This document shows, in pieces, positions 1-9,020 of a DNA stretch of 64,000 nucleotides; position 1 is the stretch's first letter, and each line of letters starts with the position of its first letter. The DNA comes from Bacillota bacterium (GTDB lineage Bacteria > Bacillota > Clostridia > Lachnospirales > Lachnospiraceae). A program made the translations under genes and the position numbers. Location of the stretch: positions 1-64,000 of the forward strand of contig JAEYPP010000018.1 of assembly GCA_023410575.1 (NCBI GenBank), written 5' to 3'. Below the pieces are notes generated by a model. The model had not been told where the DNA came from and ran no database searches. It was given only the letters and a program-made list of their open reading frames with translations.

Positions 1-155
1 ACTTGGTCTTCGGCAAAATTCTCAGCGATAAATACAAACAATTCGGCAGTGATATCTGAATGGGTAATCGTATAAAGTCTATTCATCACAGGCCCATATG
101 GTTTCATTCGATCCCGATATTGTACGAATACTTTGGTGGGATTTAATTCTTTCAC
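1..155 (-). CDS. Staygreen-like family protein, partial (runs off left edge)
   Basis: Only the first 51 codons are present; the gene continues beyond base 1. The start is taken as GTG at 155, preceded by a GAGGT ribosome site six bases away; an in-frame TGA lies just upstream. The N-terminus reads MKELNPTKVFVQYRD and is followed by YTITHSDITAELFVFIAE. The LNPTKVFV and YTLTHSD..AELF pattern is what I recall of bacterial proteins carrying the staygreen domain, related to plant SGR magnesium-dechelatases. Bacterial members have no settled physiological role in clostridia. The family assignment rests on memory of the motif, not on a search, and the C-terminus is missing. Confidence 0.6.
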   Translation of the reverse strand, partial: MKELNPTKVFVQYRDRMKPYGPVMNRLYTITHSDITAELFVFIAENFAEDQ

Positions 156-194
156 TTTCAAACCTCATTTTAATGATCCATTCTATTGTATTCT

Positions 195-251
195 ATACCA
201 TCGCCCTTCATTCTTTATTCATACTGTTCTTAGTCCGACATCCCCTTTTGT
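195..251. repeat. Solo arm of the intergenic palindromic repeat family
   Basis: Bases 195-226 (32 nt, starting ATACCATCGCCCTTCATTCT) are an exact reverse complement of 34365-34396, the left arm of the large palindrome at 34344-34520. Similarity continues in degraded form to about 251 (CCGACATCCCC versus GCGACAGTCCC). No matching opposite arm is seen near it, so this is a half copy or a decayed remnant between the gene ending at 279 and the staygreen-like gene. Confidence 0.8.
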
Positions 252-278
252 TTTCTTTCTATTTGGCCTACTTCGTCC

Positions 279-782
279 TTAATCAATTGGCCAATTTTTT
301 AAAAGCTTATTAGTTATTCTTTTAGCATATGGATCATCTAGATGATTCACTTGCATAACACCAGCCTCGGTTACATAGTATAAGTTCACGCCTTCGCGTT
401 CCTGTATGGAGTCAATATATTCAAAATCTAAAACAACACTTGCATCTACTTTTTCCATCCACTCACAACATAGATACATATCAAACGTAGTCATAATGAT
501 CCCATCCGCTTTGGATTTATTGTTAGAATAATAATCGATTATTTCCTTAATACTCTTGCCCTTTGCCAACACTTCTTTAGCGAGAGCATAATATTGTCCT
601 CTACTGTTGACCAAAGTATAGATAAAAGTACCTTTTTCATCTTTAACGATTGGTGGCACAAATTGATAACCAACAAATACAATTTCATTTGCATCAGGAG
701 TATTAAAAAAATATATTGTTACCCCTGAAACTACCAATATTACTACTACAATAGCGTTCAAAATCCATCTTTTTGATTTCAT
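279..782 (-). CDS. Unknown membrane-anchored protein
   Basis: A 167-residue protein that I do not recognise. Residues 8-27 form one hydrophobic segment after a basic start (MKSKRW), so it is probably an uncleaved signal anchor with the remaining 140 residues outside the membrane. The exported part contains two adjacent cysteines (YLCCEW, near residue 105) and is rich in acidic and aromatic residues. No lipobox is present. The start has an AGGGG ribosome site eight bases upstream. No clear operon partner: the staygreen-like gene lies downstream on the same strand across a 123-bp gap holding a repeat remnant. Function cannot be inferred. Confidence 0.7.
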   Translation of the reverse strand: MKSKRWILNAIVVVILVVSGVTIYFFNTPDANEIVFVGYQFVPPIVKDEKGTFIYTLVNSRGQYYALAKEVLAKGKSIKEIIDYYSNNKSKADGIIMTTFDMYLCCEWMEKVDASVVLDFEYIDSIQEREGVNLYYVTEAGVMQVNHLDDPYAKRITNKLLKNWPID

Positions 783-1021
783 AAAATATTACCCCTATCC
801 TATTAGAACAACTCAACTCTCCATTTCTTTATGATATGTGCTATGTATGAGGATAACATAATAACTAGTGGCTTAGTTAATTGTATTCCTATCATGCTTT
901 TGTATACCCAAAGTAGACTCTAGTTTTATATCCTCATATTCTCTTTCCGCTGTATTTAGAAACAAATCAACAATTTTATTATTCTATGTACATTAATAGA
1001 TTAAATACTTAACGAAGAGTC
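783..1021. other. Intergenic stretch with no gene seen
   Basis: Together with the terminator that follows this is a 332-base gap between the unknown membrane protein and the chemoreceptor. I see no open frame with a ribosome site, no RNA gene and no repeat. It should hold the promoter of the minus-strand gene starting at 782, but no convincing -35/-10 pair stands out. Confidence 0.5.
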
Positions 1022-1070
1022 AAAAAGAGCGTAACTAACTTTCTGATTTCGATCAAATCGTTAGCTACGC
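1022..1070 (-). terminator. Intrinsic terminator of the chemoreceptor gene
   Basis: On the minus strand an 11-bp stem (GCGTAGCTAAC pairing with GTTAGTTACGC, one G-T pair) is followed by CTCTTTTTG. It begins about 45 bases after the stop of the chemoreceptor gene. Confidence 0.8.
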
Positions 1071-1114
1071 CAAACCTTTTTTACATTATTTAGTTATCTA
1101 ATAACATAAGTAGT

Positions 1115-3112
1115 CTATTCACCAATCTCAAACCTAGCTAAAATATCATGCATGTGATTGGCCTGTTCAAACAACTCATTGCTTAATGCTACACATTCCT
1201 CCGAAGTGGCTGATGTATTTTGCGTAAAGTCTGATACTTGCTCAAAGCTCTTGCTGACTTTATTAATGATCTCAATTTCCTGTTCCACCGTAGCAGCGAT
1301 TTTTTTAATTTGCATATTCACATCTTCCGTTTTATTTACAACGGTATGTAAGGTATCTGCTGTTTCCTTAACGAGCTGTTGTCCTTCTGCAACCACCTCG
1401 GCAGACTGGTTAATTAGTGTTGTCGTATTATTTGCAGCTTCTGCCGTTCTTGCTGATAATTCTCGGACAGATTCTGCCACCACTGCAAAACCTTTTCCAG
1501 CTTCTCCCGCTCTGGCCGCTTCAATCGAAGCATTTAAGGCAAGTAAATTTGTCTGAGATGCAATATCATTAATGATATCAATGATATTAGAAATCTGATT
1601 CGATGCATCTGTTATTTTATCCATTGCATTCAATAAATCAGCCATCTTTTCGTTACCTGTTAAAAGTGCTTGTTTTGTATTTTCAGAAATGGTTAACGAT
1701 TCTTTTGCATTGTTTTGGCTATTACGAAATTCCACTTTTACATTTGCAATATCGGTTTCTACTTCATCTACCAAATGGGTAACTGTCATTACATCTTCTG
1801 CTAGATTATTAGCACCACCTGCCACATTTTCTGCGCTTTTATACACATTTGATGCAGTTTCTTCTATTTCTTTCATTGTAACTTTAAGTGAAGCAGCTAT
1901 TTCGTTAATTGCTGTTTTTAGCGGTGCAAAGTCGCCAATATAGTCCATATCAATATGTACGTTAAAGTTACCCTGAGCCATCTTTTCTAGATTATCTCTT
2001 ACATCGAAAATATACGTTTGAATCTCCCTATTCGAATTCGCTACTGCCTTACAAAGCTGTCCTACTTCATCATCACTTTCATAATCGTTCTCATAACTTA
2101 GATTTCCCTTCGCCATATGATCTGCCACAGTATTAAGTGACCTTAATGGAGCAAACATCGGAATCAATCGTTTTTTTACCAAAATCTTACTGAAAAATCC
2201 AAGAATAACAAGAGTAAGTATACATGCAGCTATGGCGGCTATAACACCATTATAATAACTAAATATATTATGAGAAATAATCAATGTTATTCCTGATAGC
2301 ATATTCGTTTTTGCCGTAAATACTCGCAATCCATTTCCCGTTTCTATGCCCGTTGTTGTAACCGTTTCTTCATTTCCAATCAGTTTACTTGAGATGCTGA
2401 TATCTGATGCTTTGGTTAAAATCTCATTGCCTTGTGAGTCTACACTTGGTGTATATTCCGTCTTATCATGAGCTAATACAGTACCTGCCTTATCAATTAA
2501 AATACCATATTGATATCCACTAGTCGAAATTTCATCTACCATCATAGCAATATCATCAATAAAAATATCCGCAGCTAATACGCCAACTATTTTACCATCC
2601 TCCTTTAACGGATGAGCGATCGTGATAATCATTCTTCCAGAATCTGCGTCAACGTAAGCAGATGATATTGATATGTTATCTGCTGCTACTGTATCCTTAT
2701 ACCAATCACGAATGGTCGGATCGTAATCTCCCGCTGGTTCCCAACCACCACCAAAGACACATGTTTTATCGGAGAGTGCATAATAATAATCATATACGGT
2801 TTCATTCTTTTTTAAACATTCTGCTAGATATGTAAATGAATCCATAGAAGGATTGGATGTCATATGATAATAATCTATCGTATTTGCAATAGTTTTTAAT
2901 TCAGAGATTTGCTTTTCATACCATGTTTGGATTTTTTCGGAAAAAAATTCTGTTTCGATCTTATATGCTTCCTTAGTCTTTTGTACTAGAAGTAAACCTG
3001 TTAATAAACATAATACAACAGATATCATTACAATTACGTTCATTATAAAGTGTGATACATATTTAGTAATCACTTCTGTCAGCGTTTTACCTTTCTTTTT
3101 CCGTAAGTTCAT
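1115..3112 (-). CDS. Methyl-accepting chemotaxis protein with dCache sensor carrying the amino-acid motif
   Basis: A 665-residue membrane chemoreceptor. Transmembrane helix 1 is near residues 21-43, the extracellular double-Cache domain spans about 45-280, helix 2 is near 285-310, HAMP follows, and the cytoplasmic signalling domain is in the last 250 residues with the hairpin tip NLLALNASIEAARAGEAGKG. In the Cache domain Y130, R135, W137, Y138, Y153 and D182 have exactly the spacing of the amino-acid-binding dCache_1AA motif described from PctA-type receptors (Y-5-R-2-W-1-Y-15-Y-29-D). I infer that it senses one or more amino acids. The start has AGGAGG seven bases upstream. It is a single-gene unit with its own terminator; other chemotaxis genes are not adjacent, although a cheV lies at 48813-49733. 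Confidence 0.95.
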   Translation of the reverse strand: MNLRKKKGKTLTEVITKYVSHFIMNVIVMISVVLCLLTGLLLVQKTKEAYKIETEFFSEKIQTWYEKQISELKTIANTIDYYHMTSNPSMDSFTYLAECLKKNETVYDYYYALSDKTCVFGGGWEPAGDYDPTIRDWYKDTVAADNISISSAYVDADSGRMIITIAHPLKEDGKIVGVLAADIFIDDIAMMVDEISTSGYQYGILIDKAGTVLAHDKTEYTPSVDSQGNEILTKASDISISSKLIGNEETVTTTGIETGNGLRVFTAKTNMLSGITLIISHNIFSYYNGVIAAIAACILTLVILGFFSKILVKKRLIPMFAPLRSLNTVADHMAKGNLSYENDYESDDEVGQLCKAVANSNREIQTYIFDVRDNLEKMAQGNFNVHIDMDYIGDFAPLKTAINEIAASLKVTMKEIEETASNVYKSAENVAGGANNLAEDVMTVTHLVDEVETDIANVKVEFRNSQNNAKESLTISENTKQALLTGNEKMADLLNAMDKITDASNQISNIIDIINDIASQTNLLALNASIEAARAGEAGKGFAVVAESVRELSARTAEAANNTTTLINQSAEVVAEGQQLVKETADTLHTVVNKTEDVNMQIKKIAATVEQEIEIINKVSKSFEQVSDFTQNTSATSEECVALSNELFEQANHMHDILARFEIGE

Positions 3113-3402
3113 ATCGTGTCCTCCTAGGTATCCTTTTGGTTATTTTCGCATATTCTATCATATAAATCAACATTATTACAATACATTATCATTATGTTCT
3201 TATTAGTATTTTCTTATAGATTCATTAATAATACTTATAAACAATGAACGCTTTTGGCAAAAGGTTTTACAAGATAATACCTTCAGCAAAAACAATCATA
3301 GAGTTTATAAAACAGAACAAGTAATGTATCTTTTTCATATAGTAGTTCACTTCTACCATAGTTTTCGCATACAATATACCAAAACACATATTGTGAGAAC
3401 AT

Positions 3403-3975
3403 ATGGCAATCAAAATTTTTATCGACCAAGGACATAATCCTGGTGGTATTAACGGTGGAGCAACTGGTTTTGGAATAAATGAACAAGACGTTACTTTTTA
3501 TGTAGGTCTTTATCTAAGAAACCTCTTAAATGATGATGGGCGTTTTGAAGCAAGAACCTCTCGCCAATCTGTCACGGAAGTACTTGGTACCTCCAACGCA
3601 AGTAGCCTAGCTGCACGTGTGAATGCTGCAAATAGCTGGCCTGCTGACTATTTTATTAGTATCCACTGCAATGCAAGCTCAAACACTTCCTTTAATGGAT
3701 CTGAAGTATACGTTTATGCACTATACACAGAAGCTGCAAATCTCGCAGAATCAGTACTCAATGCAGTTGTTGAGACTGTAGGAACAAGATACAATGGTGT
3801 TCGTGCGAACCCATCTCTTTATGTATTACGCAGAACAGAGATGCCTGCAATTCTTGTCGAACTAGCATACATCACCAACTACGAAGATAATCTTTTATTA
3901 CAGAACGAACAGTGGTCGTTTGCATACGGAATATATCTAGGCATTCTAAATTACTTTGGATTTACTGCTCCATAA
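3403..3975 (+). CDS. N-acetylmuramoyl-L-alanine amidase (Amidase_3), no signal peptide
   Basis: A 190-residue zinc amidase that would cut the amide bond between muramic acid and L-alanine in peptidoglycan. The fold's marks are visible: first zinc ligand in FIDQGHNPG (H10), glutamate of INEQ (about residue 27), second histidine in ISIHCNAS, and catalytic glutamate in ILVELAYITN near the C-terminus. It consists of the catalytic domain only, with no signal peptide, membrane segment or wall-binding repeat. Such leaderless amidases in sporulating Firmicutes (for example the CwlC type) act on the mother-cell wall during spore release, but that role is an inference here. The ribosome site is weak (GTGAGAAC). 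It is transcribed divergently from the chemoreceptor. Confidence 0.92.
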   Translation: MAIKIFIDQGHNPGGINGGATGFGINEQDVTFYVGLYLRNLLNDDGRFEARTSRQSVTEVLGTSNASSLAARVNAANSWPADYFISIHCNASSNTSFNGSEVYVYALYTEAANLAESVLNAVVETVGTRYNGVRANPSLYVLRRTEMPAILVELAYITNYEDNLLLQNEQWSFAYGIYLGILNYFGFTAP

Positions 3976-4013
3976 CAAGAATGCGTAATTGTTATCTAGA
4001 AAGCTTTTTATAT

Positions 4014-4106
4014 AAGAATGAGCTTGATTGTATATTATCGTAGTTCCTTACAAATCCCACTGATATCTTATGGGGTCAAAGATAATATACACTCAAGCTC
4101 ATTCTT
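4014..4106. repeat. Palindromic repeat, copy A
   Basis: Twenty-six-base arms (start AAGAATGAGCTTGATTGTAT) pair with one mismatch around a 41-base loop that contains CCTTACAAATCCCAC. It sits between the converging amidase and dynamin-like genes and is related to the copies at 34344-34520 and 36769-36875 through the terminal AAGAATGA and the central CCTTACAA..CCAC. It can act as a bidirectional transcription stop. Confidence 0.85.
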
Positions 4107-4150
4107 TATGTTTTTTCTTTATGTTTTTTCTTTATGTTTTTTCTTTATGT
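4104..4150. repeat. 13-bp tandem repeat, about 3.5 copies
   Basis: Three exact copies of CTTTATGTTTTTT followed by a partial fourth. It abuts the palindrome on one side and ends about ten bases before the stop codon of the dynamin-like gene at 4159. Confidence 0.9.
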
Positions 4151-4158
4151 ACTGCTTA

Positions 4159-6282
4159 TTATTCGTTTTCTTCTACCCAATGGTTCTTTACTACCATCAG
4201 ATCAATAATCTGTTGATAAAAATCTATTTCATCTCGCTTAATTGTTAATTTCTGTGTAACATCTTGTAATTCACGGTCGATATCTTCCAATATTCCTGTT
4301 TCTAAATCACTTCTCCAACGAGAAATATCTTTTTTAAATGCTTCTAAACGAATCTCAAGCAGATTATTAGATTCATCGAATAGAGTACTCAATGCCTTGG
4401 AAAGACAATTTTTCAATTCTCCACTCTTTTGATTACCTACCATTTCTCCATAGAATTGGTTTGAGATTTTACTCATCGCTAAACCACTATCAATCATAAT
4501 CACTGGAGGTTTGATCTGACTTAGTGTTTTCTCAACAATACGTTTATAGTAATCAAAGGAGAACTTATCATCACTTACATCATTCGAATCCAAAATGATT
4601 TGATACAACTCATGACGGAGAAAAGCAATGTCATAAGAATGCAGGAAAAGCTGTTCAATACAAGTCGTACACTTATCTACAAACCCTTGAATGTTATCCA
4701 AGGCATCCGCAGTATCTAGATACTTATACTTCTCATTATATGCAAGAATTTCTTCTGACTTAATACCCCAAGTCCAAGGTAAATACCATTTCCCAGAAAC
4801 TTTACGTACCATCTGAAAGTGCGGACGTGCTCCTTCTTTTTCTGGAAGCTGAATATCATCTCGTAAAAAGCTTCGCATATTTGCTAAAGTCAGCGAACGG
4901 TCATTATCAAGCTTATGAATCCATGAATCAAACAAAGCATCGATTTTTGACATAATATCTTGACTTTTCTGACTATAAGTATGCTTCTTCTCGGCTAAGG
5001 CTGATAAATCCTCTGTCTTTAACCGATTAATCATTCCATCAACGACACTCTTAATACGAGTAAGCTCAACCTTAATTTCCTGTTCAGCATCGATTACGAA
5101 CTCATCTGCCTTACTTTTTAACATCTCATCCTTTTGATCCATAATCGCTTCTAGTTCATCATGTAAACAATCAAAATTAGCGATTTCTTTTAAGATTTCA
5201 TCAGTTAAATCGCCACGAAGATTCAAATCATCATAAATCTTCTTTTCACGATCTGTGTAATCTTTCTTGTCCTTCTTTAGCATATTGTGAATCATGGCTG
5301 ATACAAATACTGGTTCAAAATTCTGATTAACTAAAGCGCTGTTAGTATAATGCATACGCTTATAATTATTTAACGTACCCGTTGCAAAGGTTAGTAATTT
5401 TTGCTTTAGCTGGTTGATTGCTTCTTGAATTGAATCACAGTTCCATATAAGATCACGTAACCCATCGTCAAAACGACTACAGACAAATACCATCTTTTTT
5501 ACACCCTTATTAGGTAATTGATTCATAAACAAATCAATATCTTCATGATTCATAAAACTACTTGCCTTACTCAAGAAGAAAACAACATCACATAATTCCA
5601 TAAAATCCTTTGTCTTTATTGTTCTGGATTGTATCGGATCATCATAACCAGGGGTATCAACAATTGTCATATCAATTAAATCTTCGTTGTCAATATAGAT
5701 AACTGTGGATTTTACAAACGGAGTATATTTACCACTTTCGCTTACGTACTGTTGTAATTCTTCCATCAATTCTTCATGGCTATTGTAATTAATAACTTGC
5801 TTTTCTTTATCTACAAAGTCTTTCGGATCAATATCATTTTTCTCAACGAGAGATATAATCTCCTTCGCAACCTGCGCTTGATTGGAATCAATATCTGAAT
5901 TAACATGTTGCATTAATACTTCCCATTCATCCTTTGTATAGAAATCAATCTCCAAAGAATTTTGACTACCATACTCAATCTTTGTCAAAGTTGCAGTTTT
6001 AGGTGTTACTGCATTCGGTAAGATGTCTTTTCCATCAAAAAGTAATGTATTAATAAACGTTGATTTTCCTGCCTTCATTCTACCAATGACACCAATATTT
6101 AACTTACGATCCTCACGAAAGAAATTATCTGTTTTTAGTAGAAAATTTCTCTTTATGTTTCGAATACTTTCTACACTAATCTTTTTTGAATAAGGTTCAA
6201 GTTCTTCACATATTACTTCTACTTTATCGACAAAAGCATCAAACTCATTTTTTTGCTTTGAAGTTTTTTGAAAAATCTGCAT
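4159..6282 (-). CDS. Dynamin-like GTPase, first of a pair (707 aa)
   Basis: Large GTPase of the bacterial dynamin-like family. The P-loop GRMKAGKS is at residues 67-74, switch-I threonine region in AVTPKTATLT, and the G3 motif DTPG at 209-212. The G4 position reads CSRFD rather than the usual T/NKxD. The long C-terminal half is mostly predicted helix and coiled coil (stalk), with no obvious membrane-inserting hydrophobic patch, unlike its neighbour. Bacterial dynamins remodel or protect membranes and frequently occur as adjacent pairs that work together. It lies eleven bases downstream of the second GTPase and must be co-transcribed with it. The stop is just after a 13-bp tandem repeat. Exact role unknown. 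Confidence 0.9.
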   Translation of the reverse strand: MQIFQKTSKQKNEFDAFVDKVEVICEELEPYSKKISVESIRNIKRNFLLKTDNFFREDRKLNIGVIGRMKAGKSTFINTLLFDGKDILPNAVTPKTATLTKIEYGSQNSLEIDFYTKDEWEVLMQHVNSDIDSNQAQVAKEIISLVEKNDIDPKDFVDKEKQVINYNSHEELMEELQQYVSESGKYTPFVKSTVIYIDNEDLIDMTIVDTPGYDDPIQSRTIKTKDFMELCDVVFFLSKASSFMNHEDIDLFMNQLPNKGVKKMVFVCSRFDDGLRDLIWNCDSIQEAINQLKQKLLTFATGTLNNYKRMHYTNSALVNQNFEPVFVSAMIHNMLKKDKKDYTDREKKIYDDLNLRGDLTDEILKEIANFDCLHDELEAIMDQKDEMLKSKADEFVIDAEQEIKVELTRIKSVVDGMINRLKTEDLSALAEKKHTYSQKSQDIMSKIDALFDSWIHKLDNDRSLTLANMRSFLRDDIQLPEKEGARPHFQMVRKVSGKWYLPWTWGIKSEEILAYNEKYKYLDTADALDNIQGFVDKCTTCIEQLFLHSYDIAFLRHELYQIILDSNDVSDDKFSFDYYKRIVEKTLSQIKPPVIMIDSGLAMSKISNQFYGEMVGNQKSGELKNCLSKALSTLFDESNNLLEIRLEAFKKDISRWRSDLETGILEDIDRELQDVTQKLTIKRDEIDFYQQIIDLMVVKNHWVEENE

Positions 6283-6293
6283 TGTGCAACCTC

Positions 6294-7925
6294 CTATATT
6301 AACTCAATATCCAGATAGTTTTTAATAATATCTAATTCTTTTTTCATCTCAGATACTTCTTTTATCTTAACGGAAGCTTCTACTGTCATCTCGCTTTGAA
6401 TGTCATCCAAAGATTTTTCTAATAACTTCTTTTGCCGCAAGACTTTCTGATTAATTTCTTGATTCATTGTTTTGACATAGGCACGAATTTTATCTGCAGT
6501 AGTATCTGCAACTTTCTTACTTACTTTTTCAATGATTTCCTCTGCAAGTTTTTGTGCTTTAATTTCACGTTTTTTCTTACTATTGATATTAACCATAAAA
6601 TCTGCTGCCGTTCCAAGTGTTACTCCAATAATTCCAACGATAGGATTTAGGACAACTCCCAAAACTACAAATCCAATAATTGGAGCTGCCTTTGCAACAT
6701 TCTCATATTTTGCAGGTGCACATTCCGCAGCAATACTATCAATTGATATGTCAATATCTGATAGATAACCAATATCAAATAACTCCTCTACCGACTTTAA
6801 ATAACTAGATAGTTTTGGCTCAAATTCATCATTTAAACTATCAACAATTGCATTACGAATCAAAATACTCAACTTATCATCCAAGCTATAGTTATTCATA
6901 ATAGATACTTCAATTACCTTACTCGACTCCTCTAGGGCCGTCTTAATCTGTCCTTGTAATGTTGTAATACAATCTTCTGTCTGCTTATTAAACTTTTCTT
7001 CTTCCTTCTTTATACCATGAATTAACTGATCTATTTTTTTAGTCACACTTACCTTTTCAAGCTCCAACTCAGAAGAGGTTAACTCTTTCTTTTCAATTCT
7101 TTCATTCAAATAAACTTCAACGTATCTCGCATAACGTTTCAAACTACGAACAAATTTATTATGGAATAAAATAACCGACTTTTCTTGAATCTCATAGAAG
7201 AATTTTTTAGCTTCTTCAACATGAACATCTCCATAAGATTCAGCGACTGCTATCTTAATTTCATCTTTATCAAAAATCGTTGCCATTAAGTTCGTCAACA
7301 ATGTGCGACATTGCTCAATCTCATCCTCTGATAATCGACTGCTCTTTGTAATAATTACATAGATTGGTAATCCATATAACTTCAACTCTTTTAAAAAATC
7401 ATAGATATTATTTTTAATCACTGGCTCGTCCGATGATACCACCAAAATATATGCCATACTATTTGGTAAATAACGATCAATTGCCTTGTTATGTACTGCG
7501 ATGCTAGAATTAAATCCAGGTAAATCCACTATTTTAACAGATGGTATCTTCGCTAAAAATTCATTGTTATATTCGATGCGAACACAATCAGTATCTGCAT
7601 TAGTTAATTCTTCCATTGGAAGTTCATCTATACTATGTTCGATCACGCGATCTTTGTAAATCTGATACACATGATTGTCACCATAATAAATCTCTTTTGG
7701 TATTGCTGTCTCAGGTGTTACATCCACCGTTAACAAATTCTTGCCTATGATAGCGTTAAGAAGCGAACTTTTTCCTGTACTAAAGTTACCTATGATTGGA
7801 GATGTTACTTTAAAGTTATCTATGCTTTCTATAACCTCATCAATACCTGTCACATCCAAATCATATTTTTCTGCTACCTGCTTTACCATTGAAAATTTAC
7901 TTTTGATATCGTTATAATTTTCCAT
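6294..7925 (-). CDS. Dynamin-like GTPase, second of a pair, with membrane paddle (543 aa)
   Basis: The start is placed at ATG 7925 (MENYNDIKSK) because AGAGGTG lies eight bases upstream and a promoter-like pair falls at 7966-7994; an open frame extends 34 codons further upstream but would start above that promoter. P-loop GNFSTGKS is at residues 46-53, VTPETAIP provides switch I, and DLPG follows. A strongly hydrophobic stretch near residues 410-440 (APIIGFVVLGVVLNPIVGII) sits between helical arms, as expected for a membrane-inserting paddle. So one partner of the pair appears membrane-embedded and the other soluble. It is the promoter-proximal gene of the two-gene operon. Confidence 0.9.
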   Translation of the reverse strand: MENYNDIKSKFSMVKQVAEKYDLDVTGIDEVIESIDNFKVTSPIIGNFSTGKSSLLNAIIGKNLLTVDVTPETAIPKEIYYGDNHVYQIYKDRVIEHSIDELPMEELTNADTDCVRIEYNNEFLAKIPSVKIVDLPGFNSSIAVHNKAIDRYLPNSMAYILVVSSDEPVIKNNIYDFLKELKLYGLPIYVIITKSSRLSEDEIEQCRTLLTNLMATIFDKDEIKIAVAESYGDVHVEEAKKFFYEIQEKSVILFHNKFVRSLKRYARYVEVYLNERIEKKELTSSELELEKVSVTKKIDQLIHGIKKEEEKFNKQTEDCITTLQGQIKTALEESSKVIEVSIMNNYSLDDKLSILIRNAIVDSLNDEFEPKLSSYLKSVEELFDIGYLSDIDISIDSIAAECAPAKYENVAKAAPIIGFVVLGVVLNPIVGIIGVTLGTAADFMVNINSKKKREIKAQKLAEEIIEKVSKKVADTTADKIRAYVKTMNQEINQKVLRQKKLLEKSLDDIQSEMTVEASVKIKEVSEMKKELDIIKNYLDIELI

Positions 7926-7965
7926 TAGCAACACCTCTCTAATAATGCTTTTATTTACCCCTTCT

Positions 7966-7994
7966 ATTATTACATAATTATGTTGTTTATTCAA
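7966..7994 (-). promoter_or_regulatory. Putative promoter of the dynamin-like pair
   Basis: On the minus strand TTGAAT and TAATAAT are separated by 16 bases, about 40 bases upstream of the chosen ATG at 7925. The match is moderate. Confidence 0.45.
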
Positions 7995-8206
7995 GTTAAA
8001 GGTAAAATTTTTGCCAGAAATAGTCACTATATTTCACCCGCAATTAACGACATTTTTTATAATTCTCAATATTTGACAATTTTTGTCTAAATAGAGCTGT
8101 TTTGCCCTAATTTCTTTGCTTTTTTTTAATGATTGTACTTGATATTTCCCAATATTTTGTATAGAATGGAGTTAGTAAAAAGATTTTCTAAGAAGGGGTG
8201 TAAGGT

Positions 8207-8887
8207 ATGAATACTAGTTATGTACAATATCTCAATGTTGGATTTGGTATTATTAACAATACTAAAGTAGTTAGCAGTTGGAATTTAAATGATTGTATCG
8301 AAGAAGCATTATTTTTAAATGACCCAAATGCTGACATCCTTATTATTGGTTTCCGTTTCTACGACATTGATAATGAAACTAAAAATGTTGTAAAACGAGG
8401 TGGTATTAACTATTTACAAGGTGAAGTCTTTACATATCCAAAAGTTGATAACGATATGATGGCTTTTCTACGTAGCACAAACAAGGAATATGAACGTGGA
8501 CAGAAGTTAATCAAGATTTCCAAGCCTAATACAATTATTTATCCGTTCAATGATGATGATTGCATCTTGGATATTGAACCATACTTAGCTTCCATCAAGG
8601 CGAAAAAGACGGAAGAAGAAATTAAGAATACTAACATTGCAATCGAAAATTACAAGCAAAATCTTGTTAATGTCATTCGTTCCATCGCTGATTGCATTGA
8701 AAACAATTCTTTCAATAAGATACCTACCGTTGATTCTCCATATAAAGAAGAGGAAAAATACCTTGATATCTTAAACGATGGTGGCAATTTTGCAAAACAT
8801 ATCGATTATCTTCGAAACGAACGTTTACATATTATCACTTTGGAGAAGACTCTTAATGAGTTAAAACAGAATCAAAGAAGGTTTTAA
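8207..8887 (+). CDS. Unknown protein divergent from the dynamin-like pair
   Basis: A 226-residue soluble protein that I do not recognise. It has no signal peptide or membrane segment. The first 110 residues alternate beta-like hydrophobic runs (ADILIIGFRFYDID) and the last 100 are charged and helical, ending in a likely coiled coil (LEKTLNELKQNQRRF). AAGGGGTG and a further GGT lie just upstream of the ATG, and a TATAGAAT -10 is at 8160-8167. It shares a 280-bp divergent control region with the dynamin pair, which suggests a functional link, and has its own strong terminator. Because dynamin pairs sometimes travel with partner proteins, this may be such a partner; that is a guess from position only. 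Confidence 0.75.
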   Translation: MNTSYVQYLNVGFGIINNTKVVSSWNLNDCIEEALFLNDPNADILIIGFRFYDIDNETKNVVKRGGINYLQGEVFTYPKVDNDMMAFLRSTNKEYERGQKLIKISKPNTIIYPFNDDDCILDIEPYLASIKAKKTEEEIKNTNIAIENYKQNLVNVIRSIADCIENNSFNKIPTVDSPYKEEEKYLDILNDGGNFAKHIDYLRNERLHIITLEKTLNELKQNQRRF

Positions 8888-8911
8888 TATTTTCATAGTA
8901 CTTATAATTGC

Positions 8912-8953
8912 AAAGAGACCGATGAGATTTTTTCTCTCATTGGTCTCTTTTTT
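8912..8953 (+). terminator. Intrinsic terminator
   Basis: Fourteen-base arms AGAGACCGATGAGA / TCTCATTGGTCTCT (one G-T pair), followed by TTTTTT. It begins 25 bases after the stop at 8887. Confidence 0.9.
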
Positions 8954-9020
8954 CGTTGTGCTAGTAAAGTGTTGTTTATAAGAGTATATAAAGCATACTT
9001 TTATACTCATCGTTTAAATG

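Noticed and set aside
98..313. Hydrophobic open frame on the plus strand (71 codons)
   Set aside because: It overlaps the staygreen-like gene and the repeat remnant, has no ribosome site, and its hydrophobic look comes from reading AT-rich DNA.
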